64,000 nt of DNA from Lactococcus garvieae subsp. garvieae (lineage in GTDB: Bacteria > Bacillota > Bacilli > Lactobacillales > Streptococcaceae), in NCBI RefSeq assembly GCF_029024465.1, contig NZ_CP118950.1:1612001-1676000 (forward strand), given 5' to 3'. The translations under genes and the position numbers were made by a program. Under the pieces are notes generated by a model that made no database searches, was not told the DNA's origin, and was given only the letters and a program-made list of their open reading frames with translations. The number at the start of each line of letters is the position of its first letter. Position 1 is the first letter of the stretch. This document shows positions 49,498 through 57,965 of the stretch, in pieces.

Positions 49498-49893
49498 ATG
49501 AAGATTGGTATCAGATTATCTAGTGAAGCATTGAATGGAATTGCTGAACTAAAAGATTTCTATAATGAAAATAATTTTATGGATGGACTCAAAATCACAA
49601 ATGGTGCTACAATTGGTATAGCACTAATGGAAATTAAACATAAAGCTCCACTCAATAAGTATGATTGGGAGTCTATTATTTATGGTAATAAGTTTCTAGG
49701 TATAAATAATAAAGCTGAAAAATCAAGCATAAGGACAAGTTTAACACTTGATGAGGATGTAATTTCTGATATTAATGAATTAAAAACTATATTTCCTCAC
49801 TTCACTAAAACAAAATATGTCACCACTTCCTATGTTATTAGAATTATAGTAAGAGCGGCACTAAATCAAAATAATTTAATCAAAAAAGTGTGA
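49498..49893 (+). CDS. Small protein with two ribbon-helix-helix-like units
   Basis: 131 aa from ATG 49498 (a TTG five codons upstream is possible). It seems to contain two related halves, MKIGIRLSSEALNGIAELKD...KITNGATIGIALMEI and RTSLTLDEDVISDINELKT...YVTTSYVIRIIVRAAL. Each has a short strand, an I-x-ELK helix and a second helix after a T/S-rich turn, the order of a ribbon-helix-helix domain. A single-chain pseudo-dimer would be unusual. DNA binding is an inference; the nearby TAATTGTACT copies are possible sites. No family was recognised with certainty. Confidence 0.6.
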   Translation: MKIGIRLSSEALNGIAELKDFYNENNFMDGLKITNGATIGIALMEIKHKAPLNKYDWESIIYGNKFLGINNKAEKSSIRTSLTLDEDVISDINELKTIFPHFTKTKYVTTSYVIRIIVRAALNQNNLIKKV

Positions 49894-49926
49894 TATTTTT
49901 GTATATCATATTTTTTTATACGAAAA

Positions 49927-49936
49927 TAATTGTACT
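49927..49936. repeat. TAATTGTACT motif, copy 3
   Basis: Lies after the ribbon-helix-helix gene, 46 bp before copy 4, in front of the replication/mobilization operon. Confidence 0.5.
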
Positions 49937-49972
49937 TCTAACTTGACGTCTATAACGAATTGTGATTAAATA

Positions 49973-49982
49973 TAATTGTACT
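49973..49982. repeat. TAATTGTACT motif, copy 4
   Basis: Overlaps a TATAAT-like sequence (49971-49976) that may be the -10 of the replication/mobilization operon, a place where binding would repress. Confidence 0.5.
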
Positions 49983-50049
49983 TCGATTTATACACTCGTT
50001 TAATTCTGGTATATAATATTTTTTAAACATGAAAGGAGGTCATTTTTTT

Positions 50050-50394
50050 ATGACTCTCAAACCGGTAATTTTCCCCCCCCTAACCCTTGGAACAACTCTT
50101 GTTCTTCTTGATGTCATTGAACGAAGGGAAGTGATAAAAAAAGAAGATGGTTCTTTTGATAAAACTGACAATATCTTGGGATACAACTATGAAGTTGTCT
50201 GTTTAGATCGTAAATTCGAAAAAATCATTGTTAAAACTGAGGAAAAACGCCCATTGTTTTCCCCTGACGAAGAAATTCCTGAGAATACCCTCGTAGAATT
50301 TGAAAATTTAACTATTACTCCTTGGGTAAAAGACGGTTGGATTCAACTTTCTTTCAAAGCAAGCAAATGTATTATTGATGAGGAGCAAGAATAG
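50050..50394 (+). CDS. Conserved mobile-element protein (DUF961/YdcP-like position)
   Basis: 114 aa from ATG 50050. AAAGGAGG stands 10 nt upstream; the ATG at 50029 would place that site inside the gene. The protein is beta-rich and acidic with no catalytic motif (LGTTLVLLDVIERRE, YNYEVVCLDRKFEKIIVKTE). Position and size recall the YdcP/DUF961 proteins that open the transfer modules of Tn916-like elements, before an FtsK-type ATPase. Sequence similarity was not tested. The stop overlaps the next start as TAGTG. Confidence 0.6.
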   Translation: MTLKPVIFPPLTLGTTLVLLDVIERREVIKKEDGSFDKTDNILGYNYEVVCLDRKFEKIIVKTEEKRPLFSPDEEIPENTLVEFENLTITPWVKDGWIQLSFKASKCIIDEEQE

Positions 50395-50921
50395 TGAAAA
50401 AATTACGTGAACCTAACGAAACTTTAGTTAACTTTCTAAAAAAGATTATTCTAACTTTACTTGTGACTACAATAGTATCATGGGGACTGGTCATTTATAT
50501 CATTCCACACAATATTATCCCATTTCTACAAGTAACATTCTTAAAATACCAATCAAAAATATTATTCGTAGCTTTCTTATCAACATTTCTATTAGTTTTA
50601 TTCACTACACTAGATTTTCTATATTTTTCGAAAAACAGTACTCTTGCTAATGTTCAGATGAGATATAAGCTCCTATCTTTTTCTAATTCTTATATAGAGG
50701 ATGGTGCAGATGTATTTTTTAAGATATTTGATGACAGTGTTAGAATAGAAATATTTTTTAATGGTACAACTTCTGATGAAGAAGTGTTAGGGAAAAAGTT
50801 CTCTCAATGGCTTAAATTACCATTAATTGAATATCATGAACAACACGCAAACATTCCCGCTATTTATATTTTGGGAAAGACTCCTGAAAGAAAAGATGGG
50901 ATAGAGCTTTTAAATGATTGA
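50394..50921 (+). CDS. Membrane protein of the mobilization module
   Basis: 175 aa, GTG start overlapping the upstream stop. Two transmembrane helices near the N-terminus (about 15-37 and 55-75) and a soluble C-terminal domain of about 95 aa. It overlaps the FtsK-like gene by 8 bp. The N-terminal helix pair followed by a detached ATPase is reminiscent of an FtsK/TcpA coupling protein split in two, with this gene as the membrane anchor. That is an inference from order and topology only. Confidence 0.6.
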   Translation: MKKLREPNETLVNFLKKIILTLLVTTIVSWGLVIYIIPHNIIPFLQVTFLKYQSKILFVAFLSTFLLVLFTTLDFLYFSKNSTLANVQMRYKLLSFSNSYIEDGADVFFKIFDDSVRIEIFFNGTTSDEEVLGKKFSQWLKLPLIEYHEQHANIPAIYILGKTPERKDGIELLND

Positions 50922-51678
50922 ACCTGATTATAATGACATTCCTTTGTATAATAATGTGTTTTGGTCTTTAATATCCGAATCCTGCCATATACTTTTAATT
51001 TCCCCAAGTGGTGCAGGGAAAACTATGTTACTCTCATTTCTGGGTGCCATGGTTTTAAAACGCAAGCACAAGCTATACCTTATTGATGGAAAACAAACTT
51101 CATTTGGAGCAACATTTAGAAGTGTAGGAATCCAAACAGCAACAACTCCAAGCGAAATCATCAATATGCTCTCATATTTAGTAAAAGAGATGGAAAAAAG
51201 CTATTCTGAGATTTTCAACTCAGAAAATACAGGACTTAATACAAATTTCTCTGATTTTTCCTTACCTGCTCATGTTCTGATATTTGATGAAGTACTTTCT
51301 GCACTAGATTCAGGTTCAAAACAGGAAAATGCTGAAATGGTACGTTTACTTAAACAATTAGCATTAAAAGGAAGAATGGCAGGTTTTATTATCATCATTG
51401 CTGCTCAAAGAATTTTAGCAACAGATTTGCCAAAATCAATAACTGAACAGTGCCAAACTCGTTTGCTTATGGGAGCAAATATTTCTGAAGAATTGTACCA
51501 TGTTACGCTTGGTGGATATAAGAAAGATTTGACAACTGGTTATCATGGAGGAGTTGGTAAAGGTTATGTAGTCACTCCAAAAACAGGATTAACCTATTTT
51601 GAAGCACCATACATGGATTTTTCTAAAATAAATTTTAAGGAACTTCTTGAAAAATTAGTACACAAAAATAATGAATAA
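50914..51678 (+). CDS. FtsK/SpoIIIE-like DNA-translocase ATPase (coupling-protein type)
   Basis: 254 aa, no membrane helix. Walker A LLISPSGAGKTMLLSFLG (about 29-46), Walker B AHVLIFDEVLSAL, then GFIIIIAAQRILATDLPKSI and TRLLMGAN, typical of FtsK/TcpA proteins. It is short, close to a bare motor domain. In integrative elements such proteins feed the relaxase-DNA complex to the secretion channel or drive plasmid-like replication. It lies directly before an origin-like region and the HUH protein gene. Confidence 0.85.
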   Translation: MIEPDYNDIPLYNNVFWSLISESCHILLISPSGAGKTMLLSFLGAMVLKRKHKLYLIDGKQTSFGATFRSVGIQTATTPSEIINMLSYLVKEMEKSYSEIFNSENTGLNTNFSDFSLPAHVLIFDEVLSALDSGSKQENAEMVRLLKQLALKGRMAGFIIIIAAQRILATDLPKSITEQCQTRLLMGANISEELYHVTLGGYKKDLTTGYHGGVGKGYVVTPKTGLTYFEAPYMDFSKINFKELLEKLVHKNNE

Positions 51679-51698
51679 AATCTATCTAAACAATTAGC

Positions 51699-51796
51699 AC
51701 TCTCTAAGTAGTCAGGCACAAATGCCTAAAAGCATTTGAGCGGAGCGGTGGCTTACTTCTTGGAGAGTCCTCAAAATAATCGCAAACGATTATTTT
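51699..51796. other. Origin-like region (dso/oriT candidate)
   Basis: 176 bp without a gene between the FtsK-like and HUH genes, packed with dyads. A 17-bp imperfect inverted repeat (51699-51715 with 51752-51768, 14 of 17 matching) encloses a hairpin AAATGC/GCATTT (51720-51737) and the tract GAGCGGAGCGGTGG. A perfect 10-bp hairpin AAAATAATCG/CGATTATTTT (51773-51796) follows. HUH nickases cut in such places; the nick site is not identified. Confidence 0.6.
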
Positions 51797-51854
51797 GACT
51801 ATTGGCTTGTTTTTAATTAAACAATAAGAGAATTTGAAAAATCTAGGAGAATAA

Positions 51855-52769
51855 ATGAATGATGATTTTTCAATAAATAATAATTCTTATGTCACTTTAA
51901 CCATAATGAATGATATTTTTGAAATTCAATACATGGAAAAATCAAATTTCACGAATAACATTCAAAAATTAGACGCAGACAGATATGTCGTTTTAGATAC
52001 TGGTGAAATCAAAGAATTTGATAAATCAGAAAATCGGAGCGAAAATAAAAATTCATTAAATCAAACTATGAAAAGTTTGCGTTATCTGATCAATGCAAAT
52101 TTTTCAGGACAACCTAATGAATTATGGATTACACTTACTTTTGCTGATTCCTCATTAGCAAGAAACACCAGTACTGTTTACCTTTGCTTTAACAAATTTA
52201 TTAAACGATTGAGATATAAGTATGGAAAAGATTTAGAATATATAGCTATCCTTGAACCACATGAAATTAAAGATGGAGATATAAAAAATTGGCATGGCTA
52301 TCATTTTCATCTTCTTCTAAAATCTTATATAAGAAAAAATCTATATATCCCTCATGAAGATTTTGAAAACGTATGGGGGTTAGGGTGGTGTAGAATCGAA
52401 AGGCTCAATGATGTTGACAATATTGGAGCATATCTTAGTGCCTACTTGACCAATATTGAAGAAAGTTCTGAAAATTCCAACGATTTAAACAATAAAGCTC
52501 AGAAGAAATACATTAAAGGTGCTAGACTCTGGCTTTATCCAAAGGGAATACGCTTATATCGTAAAAGTAAAGGAATAAAAAAACCAACTCGAATTAAAAT
52601 GACCTATTCAGAAGCTAGAGCTATTATTGGAGTTGAACCACATTATCGAAAAAAAATACCGATTGAGATAGATGATTTTCAAAATACTATCATCTATGAA
52701 CAATTCAATCGACGACGAAAAAAGAACCTTTCTAAAAAGAAAGATTCTCCTATAATTGGTAAGCACTAA
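51855..52769 (+). CDS. HUH-type replication initiator / relaxase-like protein
   Basis: 304 aa. Three HUH motifs in order: motif 1 ELWITLTFADSS, motif 2 NWHGYHFHLLLKS (the HxH metal site, about residue 150), motif 3 NIGAYLSAYLTN (the two Tyr four residues apart, about 195, candidate nicking residues). The C-terminus is very basic (NRRRKKNLSKKKD). It resembles rolling-circle Rep proteins of small plasmids and phages. In integrative elements the same fold can start conjugative transfer. AGGAG lies before the ATG. It probably acts on the adjacent origin-like region. Confidence 0.82.
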   Translation: MNDDFSINNNSYVTLTIMNDIFEIQYMEKSNFTNNIQKLDADRYVVLDTGEIKEFDKSENRSENKNSLNQTMKSLRYLINANFSGQPNELWITLTFADSSLARNTSTVYLCFNKFIKRLRYKYGKDLEYIAILEPHEIKDGDIKNWHGYHFHLLLKSYIRKNLYIPHEDFENVWGLGWCRIERLNDVDNIGAYLSAYLTNIEESSENSNDLNNKAQKKYIKGARLWLYPKGIRLYRKSKGIKKPTRIKMTYSEARAIIGVEPHYRKKIPIEIDDFQNTIIYEQFNRRRKKNLSKKKDSPIIGKH

Positions 52770-52792
52770 AGTTTGGTCGCCGAAGTGCTTAC
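52759..52792. other. Hairpin across the rep stop codon
   Basis: Perfect 9-bp inverted repeat GTAAGCACT / AGTGCTTAC with a 16-nt loop spanning the end of the HUH gene. No T-run follows, so termination is unlikely. It may be a structural or single-strand origin element. Confidence 0.5.
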
Positions 52793-52823
52793 CTCCATTT
52801 TACCATAGAATGAGGTATTCAAG

Positions 52824-53072
52824 ATGATTAAAATAAACTATGTTCCAGTTGAAAACTGCGAAGCAGAATGGGGTAATAAACAAGCCATCTGTAAAAGATT
52901 TGAAGGCTTAAAAATTAAAACTCTCAATGCTCTACTTACAGAAATGAGAAACACTTTTGAGTTTCAAAAATTTATTATTAATCCCACTCAAAAAATTGTG
53001 ATGATAAATTTTGAAGGTTTTCTTCTCTTCTTGCGTTATCGTCAAGAACACCGTTATAAAAGGAGTGCTTGA
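52824..53072 (+). CDS. Excisionase-like small protein
   Basis: 82 aa. One compact domain: AEWGNKQAICKRFEGLKIKT, LNALLTEMRNTFEFQKFIIN, INFEGFLLFLRYRQEHRYKR, giving a winged-helix-like pattern and basic tail as in Xis proteins of Firmicutes elements. It lies one base before the integrase gene (TGATG overlap). The role, steering the integrase to excision, is inferred from place and size. Confidence 0.72.
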   Translation: MIKINYVPVENCEAEWGNKQAICKRFEGLKIKTLNALLTEMRNTFEFQKFIINPTQKIVMINFEGFLLFLRYRQEHRYKRSA

Positions 53073-54421
53073 TGGATAATATTAAAATTAGTAATATCAC
53101 AATAAAATCTATTAAAAATAATTTGAAAAAAGGAAGCAAAGAAGTCAAATTTCGTTCTTCTTTCAAAAATCCTTTAACCAATAAAAGAAGAGAATTTCTC
53201 TCAGAATGGTACACCGTAAATGAAAATTATGATGATAAAGGAAACCTGAAAATTTCCTCACAGCTTCAAAGTATTGTTAAGCGTGACATGCAAAACCTTG
53301 CCAATACGCTTTATCAAGACATTTCAAAAGTTCAACTCATATCAAAAGACAATTTAACTATTGAAAAAATTTGGTCTGATTGGCACAATGATAGAGTTAT
53401 CAAGAAAAAAGTAGCTCCCAAAACTCTTGCAGGAGAAGTCGGACGATTTAATAACCATATCACTCGTTTTATCCCAAGGAACAGTATTCTAAAAAATATC
53501 CGTTTCGAGTTGATTCAAAGCTTACTTGATGATTTGTATCCCTTAGGAAATCACAAGCGAGTTGCACAAGCTATCAAATCTGACTTAAATTCAATTTATA
53601 CCTTTGCGATAAAAAAGAATTATATTTTACCTGAGCAAAACCCAATGCCTTATATTTCTGTTGAAGAAAAAGGATTGAGTGAACAGATCAAACAACTTGA
53701 AAATAACAATATTAAAAACCATTATTTGGAAAAAGAGGAGCTACATGAGGTGCTAAGTATTGTCAGAGAGCATAATCAACAATATGCTAGAATTTTGGAA
53801 TTTCAAGTTTTAACTGGAATGCGAATCGGAGAGGCTCTTGGGTTAAAAAGGTCTGAAATTTCCTTTGGTAGCCAGTTAGCAACGATCAAACGAACACGTG
53901 CAACACATGGAGGGGCTTCTAAAGAAGATTACGAAGGCGACGTTAAAAATAAGCAAAGTTATCGTACAATTAAGCTATCAGCTAAAGCTCTGCTTCTTCT
54001 TCAAGAAGAACTAGAAATTAACCAACATCATATTATAGGCAATCCTGACTATAAAGATAAAGGTTGGATATTTACTTCTAAGAGTTCCAATAAAAGTGAT
54101 TATAATGGTACTCCTCTTCATTACTCAGTAATCAATAATTTTCTTAATTCGTCTGAAACAGGGAAAATTACTAAAACGGGGCATGTTAAAAAAGTTGGCA
54201 TAAACATTGATAATCGACTTAGCTTTAACAAGCATATAAGTACTCATATTTTCCGCCATACATTTGTCAGCCATATGGCAGAGCAAGGAGTTCCCTTGAT
54301 TGCTGTTCAACGTTATATAGGTCACAAATCAGGAAGTAAAATCACAGAAGAAATATATACACATATCACAAAGAAAATGAGCGATACAATAACAGAATCA
54401 ATAGATTCGCTAATTGATTAA
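53072..54421 (+). CDS. int: Tyrosine-family site-specific integrase
   Basis: 449 aa from ATG 53072 (AGGAG 6 nt upstream). An N-terminal arm-binding domain is followed by a SAM-like core-binding domain (about 95-205) and the catalytic domain (about 225-445). The catalytic domain has Arg in LTGMRIGEALGLKRSEI, His-x-x-Arg in HIFRHTFVSHM, a second His in YIGHKSGSKI and the nucleophile Tyr in TEEIYTHIT. It sits against the right attachment repeat, as integrases of 3'-end-targeting elements do. Complete. Confidence 0.96.
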   Translation: MDNIKISNITIKSIKNNLKKGSKEVKFRSSFKNPLTNKRREFLSEWYTVNENYDDKGNLKISSQLQSIVKRDMQNLANTLYQDISKVQLISKDNLTIEKIWSDWHNDRVIKKKVAPKTLAGEVGRFNNHITRFIPRNSILKNIRFELIQSLLDDLYPLGNHKRVAQAIKSDLNSIYTFAIKKNYILPEQNPMPYISVEEKGLSEQIKQLENNNIKNHYLEKEELHEVLSIVREHNQQYARILEFQVLTGMRIGEALGLKRSEISFGSQLATIKRTRATHGGASKEDYEGDVKNKQSYRTIKLSAKALLLLQEELEINQHHIIGNPDYKDKGWIFTSKSSNKSDYNGTPLHYSVINNFLNSSETGKITKTGHVKKVGINIDNRLSFNKHISTHIFRHTFVSHMAEQGVPLIAVQRYIGHKSGSKITEEIYTHITKKMSDTITESIDSLID

Positions 54422-54460
54422 CAATATATAGGACTTATCAAATACGATACGTCCTATTTT

Positions 54461-54604
54461 TATGGCAAAATGTGGCAAAGAATTTTGGAAAATATCACAG
54501 AAGCATAAAGAAGCTTCAAATGCTTGTATAGCAATATCTACAATCTTACTAGTCCAAAACTGCTAATTCTAAGCTTTTTTAGCACTTGTGGCAGAAGTGT
54601 GGCT
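54461..54604. repeat. Integrase arm-type repeats, right end
   Basis: TATGGCA at 54461, TGTGGCA at 54471 and 54587, TGTGGCT at 54598, plus an inverted TGCCACA at 54634 inside the terminator loop. They match the three heptamers at the left end of the element. Confidence 0.55.
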
Positions 54605-54621
54605 AAGCCTAAAATATTGTA

Positions 54622-54653
54622 CTAAAAAACGCCTGCCACAAGTGACAAACGTT
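54622..54653 (-). terminator. Element-borne terminator serving fba
   Basis: Minus-strand AACGTTTGTCA-CTTG-TGGCAGGCGTT followed by six T residues, 25 bp after the fba stop. It lies inside the integrated element yet copies the chromosomal hairpin at 39237-39262. Confidence 0.8.
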
Positions 54654-54675
54654 GATTTAATCATGTTTTAAAAGT

Positions 54676-54694
54676 TGATTAAGCTTTGTTTGCT
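54676..54694. repeat. Right attachment repeat, within the fba 3' end
   Basis: TGATTAAGCTTTGTTTGCT covers the last codons (A-N-K-A-stop on the minus strand) of fba and 3 bp beyond. Identical to 39285-39303. Confidence 0.88.
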
Positions 54695-55575
54695 GAACCG
54701 AAAACGTCGATACGTTCTTCAACTGATGCAGTGATTGCATCGAAACCAGGTTTCAAGAATTTACGTGGGTCGAAGAGTTTTTTCTTCATGTATTCAGCTT
54801 CGTTAGCGTTAAATTCAACGACGAATTCACGAGTTGCTTTTGCAAATGCAAGTTGGCATTCTGTGTTTACGTTGATTTTAGCTACACCGTTAGCGATTGC
54901 TTCGCGGATTTGATCGTCAGGGATACCTGAACCACCGTGCAATACGATAGGAACATTTTTGCCCATAGCAGCAACAAGTGCTTCGTTCAATTTAGTCAAG
55001 TGATCGATGTGGAGACCTTTCCAGTTTTCTGGGTAAGGACCGTGGATGTTACCGATACCAGCTGCAAGGAAGTCAACACCAAGTTTAGCCATTGCTACTG
55101 CATCTTCGATAGGAGCAAGTTCGCCTTCACCGACGATACCGTCTTCTTCACCACCGATAGAACCAACTTCACACTCAACTGAGATACCTTTAGCGTGAGC
55201 TTTTGTGATAACTTCTTCAGCAAGTTTAAGGTTTTCTTCGATTGGAAGGTGTGAACCGTCAAACATCAATGAAGAGTAACCAACTTCGATACATTCCAAA
55301 GCATCATCAAAGTGACCGTGGTCAAGGTGAATAGCTACTGGTACAGTGATTCCCATTGATTCTACAAGAGTTTCAATGAGGAGTTTACACATTTTGTAAC
55401 CACCCATGTATTTAGCAGCACCCATTGAAGTTTGGATAAGTACTGGAGTTTGTTTAGCTTCTGCTGCACGCAAGATAGCTTGAGTCCATTCAAGGTTGTT
55501 TGTGTTGAAACCACCGATAGCGTAACCATTGTCACGAGCGGCTTGTACGAATTTTTCTGCTGAAACGATTGCCAT
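54679..55575 (-). CDS. fba: Class II fructose-bisphosphate aldolase
   Basis: 298 aa. Zinc-dependent aldolase of glycolysis, cleaving fructose-1,6-bisphosphate. Zinc ligands in AIHLDHGHFDDALECIEVGY and in GNIHGPYPENWKG and VLHGGSGIPDDQIREAI; the phosphate-binding stretch is KINVNTECQLA. The coding sequence stays intact because the element integrates exactly in the last codons and rebuilds the terminator. GGAGGAATTTGAA lies before the ATG. Strong codon bias fits a highly expressed gene. Confidence 0.98.
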   Translation of the reverse strand: MAIVSAEKFVQAARDNGYAIGGFNTNNLEWTQAILRAAEAKQTPVLIQTSMGAAKYMGGYKMCKLLIETLVESMGITVPVAIHLDHGHFDDALECIEVGYSSLMFDGSHLPIEENLKLAEEVITKAHAKGISVECEVGSIGGEEDGIVGEGELAPIEDAVAMAKLGVDFLAAGIGNIHGPYPENWKGLHIDHLTKLNEALVAAMGKNVPIVLHGGSGIPDDQIREAIANGVAKINVNTECQLAFAKATREFVVEFNANEAEYMKKKLFDPRKFLKPGFDAITASVEERIDVFGSANKA

Positions 55576-55706
55576 TTCAAATTCCTCCGAATATTTTCTA
55601 TTACTGTCTTAGTATAGCATTTTGTGAACTATTTTTCTAGTTATAAGTCGTGAATGCGCTTGTATTCTGGATTTTTTAGAAAATACAACCTGCTCTAATA
55701 ATAAAT

Positions 55707-55731
55707 AAAAAGAGAGTTTCCTCTCTTTTTA
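55707..55731 (-). terminator. thrS terminator
   Basis: AAAAAGAGAG-GAAA-CTCTCTTTTT on the minus strand. Confidence 0.85.
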
Positions 55732-57672
55732 TTATTTAGTACGACTGTAGTTTGCTACATCTTCTTGAATATTTTCGATAAATTGATCCAAGCTGATAAC
55801 TTCAGTATCTGTAGAGCCATAACGACGGATATTTACAGTACCATCTGCCATTTCTTGGTCACCCACAACGATTTGATAAGGAACTTTACGTGTTTGAGCT
55901 TGACGAATCTTATAACCCATTTTTTCATTTGATTCATCAACGACGATACGCAATCCTTTTTCTTGGAGACGTTTTTTGATTTCCCATGCGTAATCGGCAT
56001 GAATTTCATTGTTTACAGGAATGATGATGGCTTGAGTAGGTGCCAACCAAGTTGGGAACGCACCTTTATAAAGTTCAATCAAGTAAGCTGTAAAGCGTTC
56101 CAAAGTTGAAATTACACCACGGTGAATCATGACTGGACGGTGTTTTTCACCATCTGCACCAACATATGTGATGTCAAAGTTTTCAGGGTTAAGGAAGTCC
56201 AATTGGATAGTTGAAAGTGTTTCTTCATTACCCAAAGCTGTCTTCACTTGAATGTCTAATTTTGGTCCGTAGAAGGCTGCTTCACCTTCAGCTTCAACGT
56301 AGTCAAGATTCATGTCATCCATTGTCGCTTTAAGCATACGTTGTGATTTTTCCCACATTGCATCGTCTGGGAAATATTTTTCTGTATCTTCTGGATCACG
56401 ATATGACAGACGGAAGCTATAATCGTCGATACCAAAATCACGATACATTTCCATAATTAATTCAAGAATTTTACCAAATTCTTCTTGGATTTGATCAGGT
56501 GTAACAAAAGTATGACCATCGTTCAGTTGCATCACACGTACACGTTGAAGTCCTGAAAGTGCGCCTGATTTTTCATAACGGTGCATTGTACCAAACTCAG
56601 CGATACGGATAGGCAATTCGCGGTAGCTGTGTACATGATGTTTATAGATTGCAATGTGCGATGGGCAGTTCATTGGACGAAGCTCCATTTGTTCACCATC
56701 ACCCATATCCATTGGTGGGAACATGTCTTCATGATAATGTTGCCAGTGACCTGATTGTTTATAAATATCCAAGTTCATCAAGTTTGGTGTGTTAACGTGC
56801 AAGTAACCTGCAGCGATTTCACGGTCTTCTACGAAACGTTGGATTGTACGGCGAATAGTTGCACCATCTGGAAGCCAATAAGCTGTACCTGCTCCCAAAG
56901 AAGCTTCATTGAAGAAGAGGTCTAATTCACGACCGAGTTTACGGTGATCACGTTCTTTCGCTTCTTCACGCATTCTCAAGTTTTCTTCTAGGTCTTCTTT
57001 ATTAAACCAAGCAGTACCGTAAACACGTTGCATCATCGCGTTATCACTATTTCCACGCCAGTAAGCTCCTGCCACGTTAAGCAATTTGAAGAATTTAATG
57101 AAACCAGTTGACGGTACGTGTGGGCCACGGCAAAGGTCAGTATATTCGCCTTGGCTATAGATTGTTAAACCACCTTCATCTTCATTGTGTTCTTCGATAA
57201 GCTCAAGCTTATAAGGATCACCAGCAAAGATTTCTTTCGCTTCTTCTTTTGTAACTTCTTTACGAATTGAAGGGAAATTTTCTTTGGAGATACGACGCAT
57301 TTCTGCTTCGATTTTTTCCAAATCGTCGTTTGAAATTTGTCCTTCTTCATTATCAGTATCGTAGTAGAAGCCATTTTCAATAGCTGGACCTACACCAAGG
57401 TGAATATTTGGAAAATGACGACGTGCTGCTTGAGCAAATAAGTGAGCTGCGGAATGACGAAGTAAGCCAAAAGCATCTTCATGTTCAGGTGTTACAATTT
57501 CAAAAGTTGCATCTTCTTTGATTGGGCGGGTCACGTCAATAAGCTTGCCGTTGACTTTACCAGCCAAGGCTTTTTTTGCCAAACCAGGTGAGATTGATTT
57601 TGCGATTTCAAGTGTTGAGATGCCTGCCTCAAATTCTTTGACAGCACCATCTGGGAAAGTGATTTTAATCAT
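55732..57672 (-). CDS. thrS: Threonyl-tRNA synthetase
   Basis: 646 aa from ATG 57672 (GGAGG 5 nt upstream; a 9-codon extension lies in the leader). N-terminal TGS domain (about 1-62), editing domain with the [15 protein letters not shown] motif (about 72-86), class II catalytic core with [23 protein letters not shown] and [11 protein letters not shown], and C-terminal anticodon domain. Controlled by a T-box leader that reads uncharged tRNA-Thr. Confidence 0.98.
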   Translation of the reverse strand: MIKITFPDGAVKEFEAGISTLEIAKSISPGLAKKALAGKVNGKLIDVTRPIKEDATFEIVTPEHEDAFGLLRHSAAHLFAQAARRHFPNIHLGVGPAIENGFYYDTDNEEGQISNDDLEKIEAEMRRISKENFPSIRKEVTKEEAKEIFAGDPYKLELIEEHNEDEGGLTIYSQGEYTDLCRGPHVPSTGFIKFFKLLNVAGAYWRGNSDNAMMQRVYGTAWFNKEDLEENLRMREEAKERDHRKLGRELDLFFNEASLGAGTAYWLPDGATIRRTIQRFVEDREIAAGYLHVNTPNLMNLDIYKQSGHWQHYHEDMFPPMDMGDGEQMELRPMNCPSHIAIYKHHVHSYRELPIRIAEFGTMHRYEKSGALSGLQRVRVMQLNDGHTFVTPDQIQEEFGKILELIMEMYRDFGIDDYSFRLSYRDPEDTEKYFPDDAMWEKSQRMLKATMDDMNLDYVEAEGEAAFYGPKLDIQVKTALGNEETLSTIQLDFLNPENFDITYVGADGEKHRPVMIHRGVISTLERFTAYLIELYKGAFPTWLAPTQAIIIPVNNEIHADYAWEIKKRLQEKGLRIVVDESNEKMGYKIRQAQTRKVPYQIVVGDQEMADGTVNIRRYGSTDTEVISLDQFIENIQEDVANYSRTK

Positions 57673-57724
57673 ATAAGCCTCCAATTTTTTTGTTAACATA
57701 TTTTAGGGTTGGGGATGAGCACTG

Positions 57725-57965
57725 AGGAAATAAAAAAACGCAGATCAGCTTCCTCTTAAAGGACGCGATCTGCGTGTTACCACCTTCTTAATTTTTTCGG
57801 CACAAAAAGCCTCAAAAATATCTCATCTTTGACGTAACGTGTCAGCCGCGCTTTCTGTTCTCAGAAAGAATTATCAGAGTGGTATCTTTAGCAATCACAA
57901 TACGAGTTCACACCACACACTCGCTCTCTTGGAAAGAATTGGTTAAAGACTTGTCTCTAATGACC
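57725..57965 (-). promoter_or_regulatory. T-box riboswitch of thrS
   Basis: On the minus strand: a stem I region with a candidate ACC (Thr) specifier at 57881-57883, a T-box core AAGAAGGTGGTAACACG (about 57772-57792), and a terminator (ACGCAGATC/GATCTGCGT then T7, 57732-57774) whose 5' arm overlaps the antiterminator. Uncharged tRNA-Thr would favour read-through into thrS. Confidence 0.88.

Larger units (their letters stand above)
39304..54694. mobile_element. 15.4-kb integrative (probably mobilizable) element inserted at the 3' end of fba
   Basis: Bounded by a 19-bp direct repeat. Modules from right to left: integrase and Xis-like gene next to fba, HUH Rep/relaxase with an origin-like region, FtsK-like ATPase, small membrane protein, regulators; then cargo: a DUF6287 lipoprotein, two adenine methyltransferases, an AlwI-type endonuclease, and a RloC-like gene split by an IS3 element. 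No type IV secretion genes are present, so transfer would need a helper. AT content looks higher than in the flanks. Confidence 0.85.

Noticed and set aside
39304-54694. Element considered as an inovirus-like or other prophage
   Set aside because: HUH and ATPase genes fit, but no coat, portal or lysis genes are present and the ATPase is FtsK-like without a Zot-type membrane segment. Integrated mobilizable element fits better.
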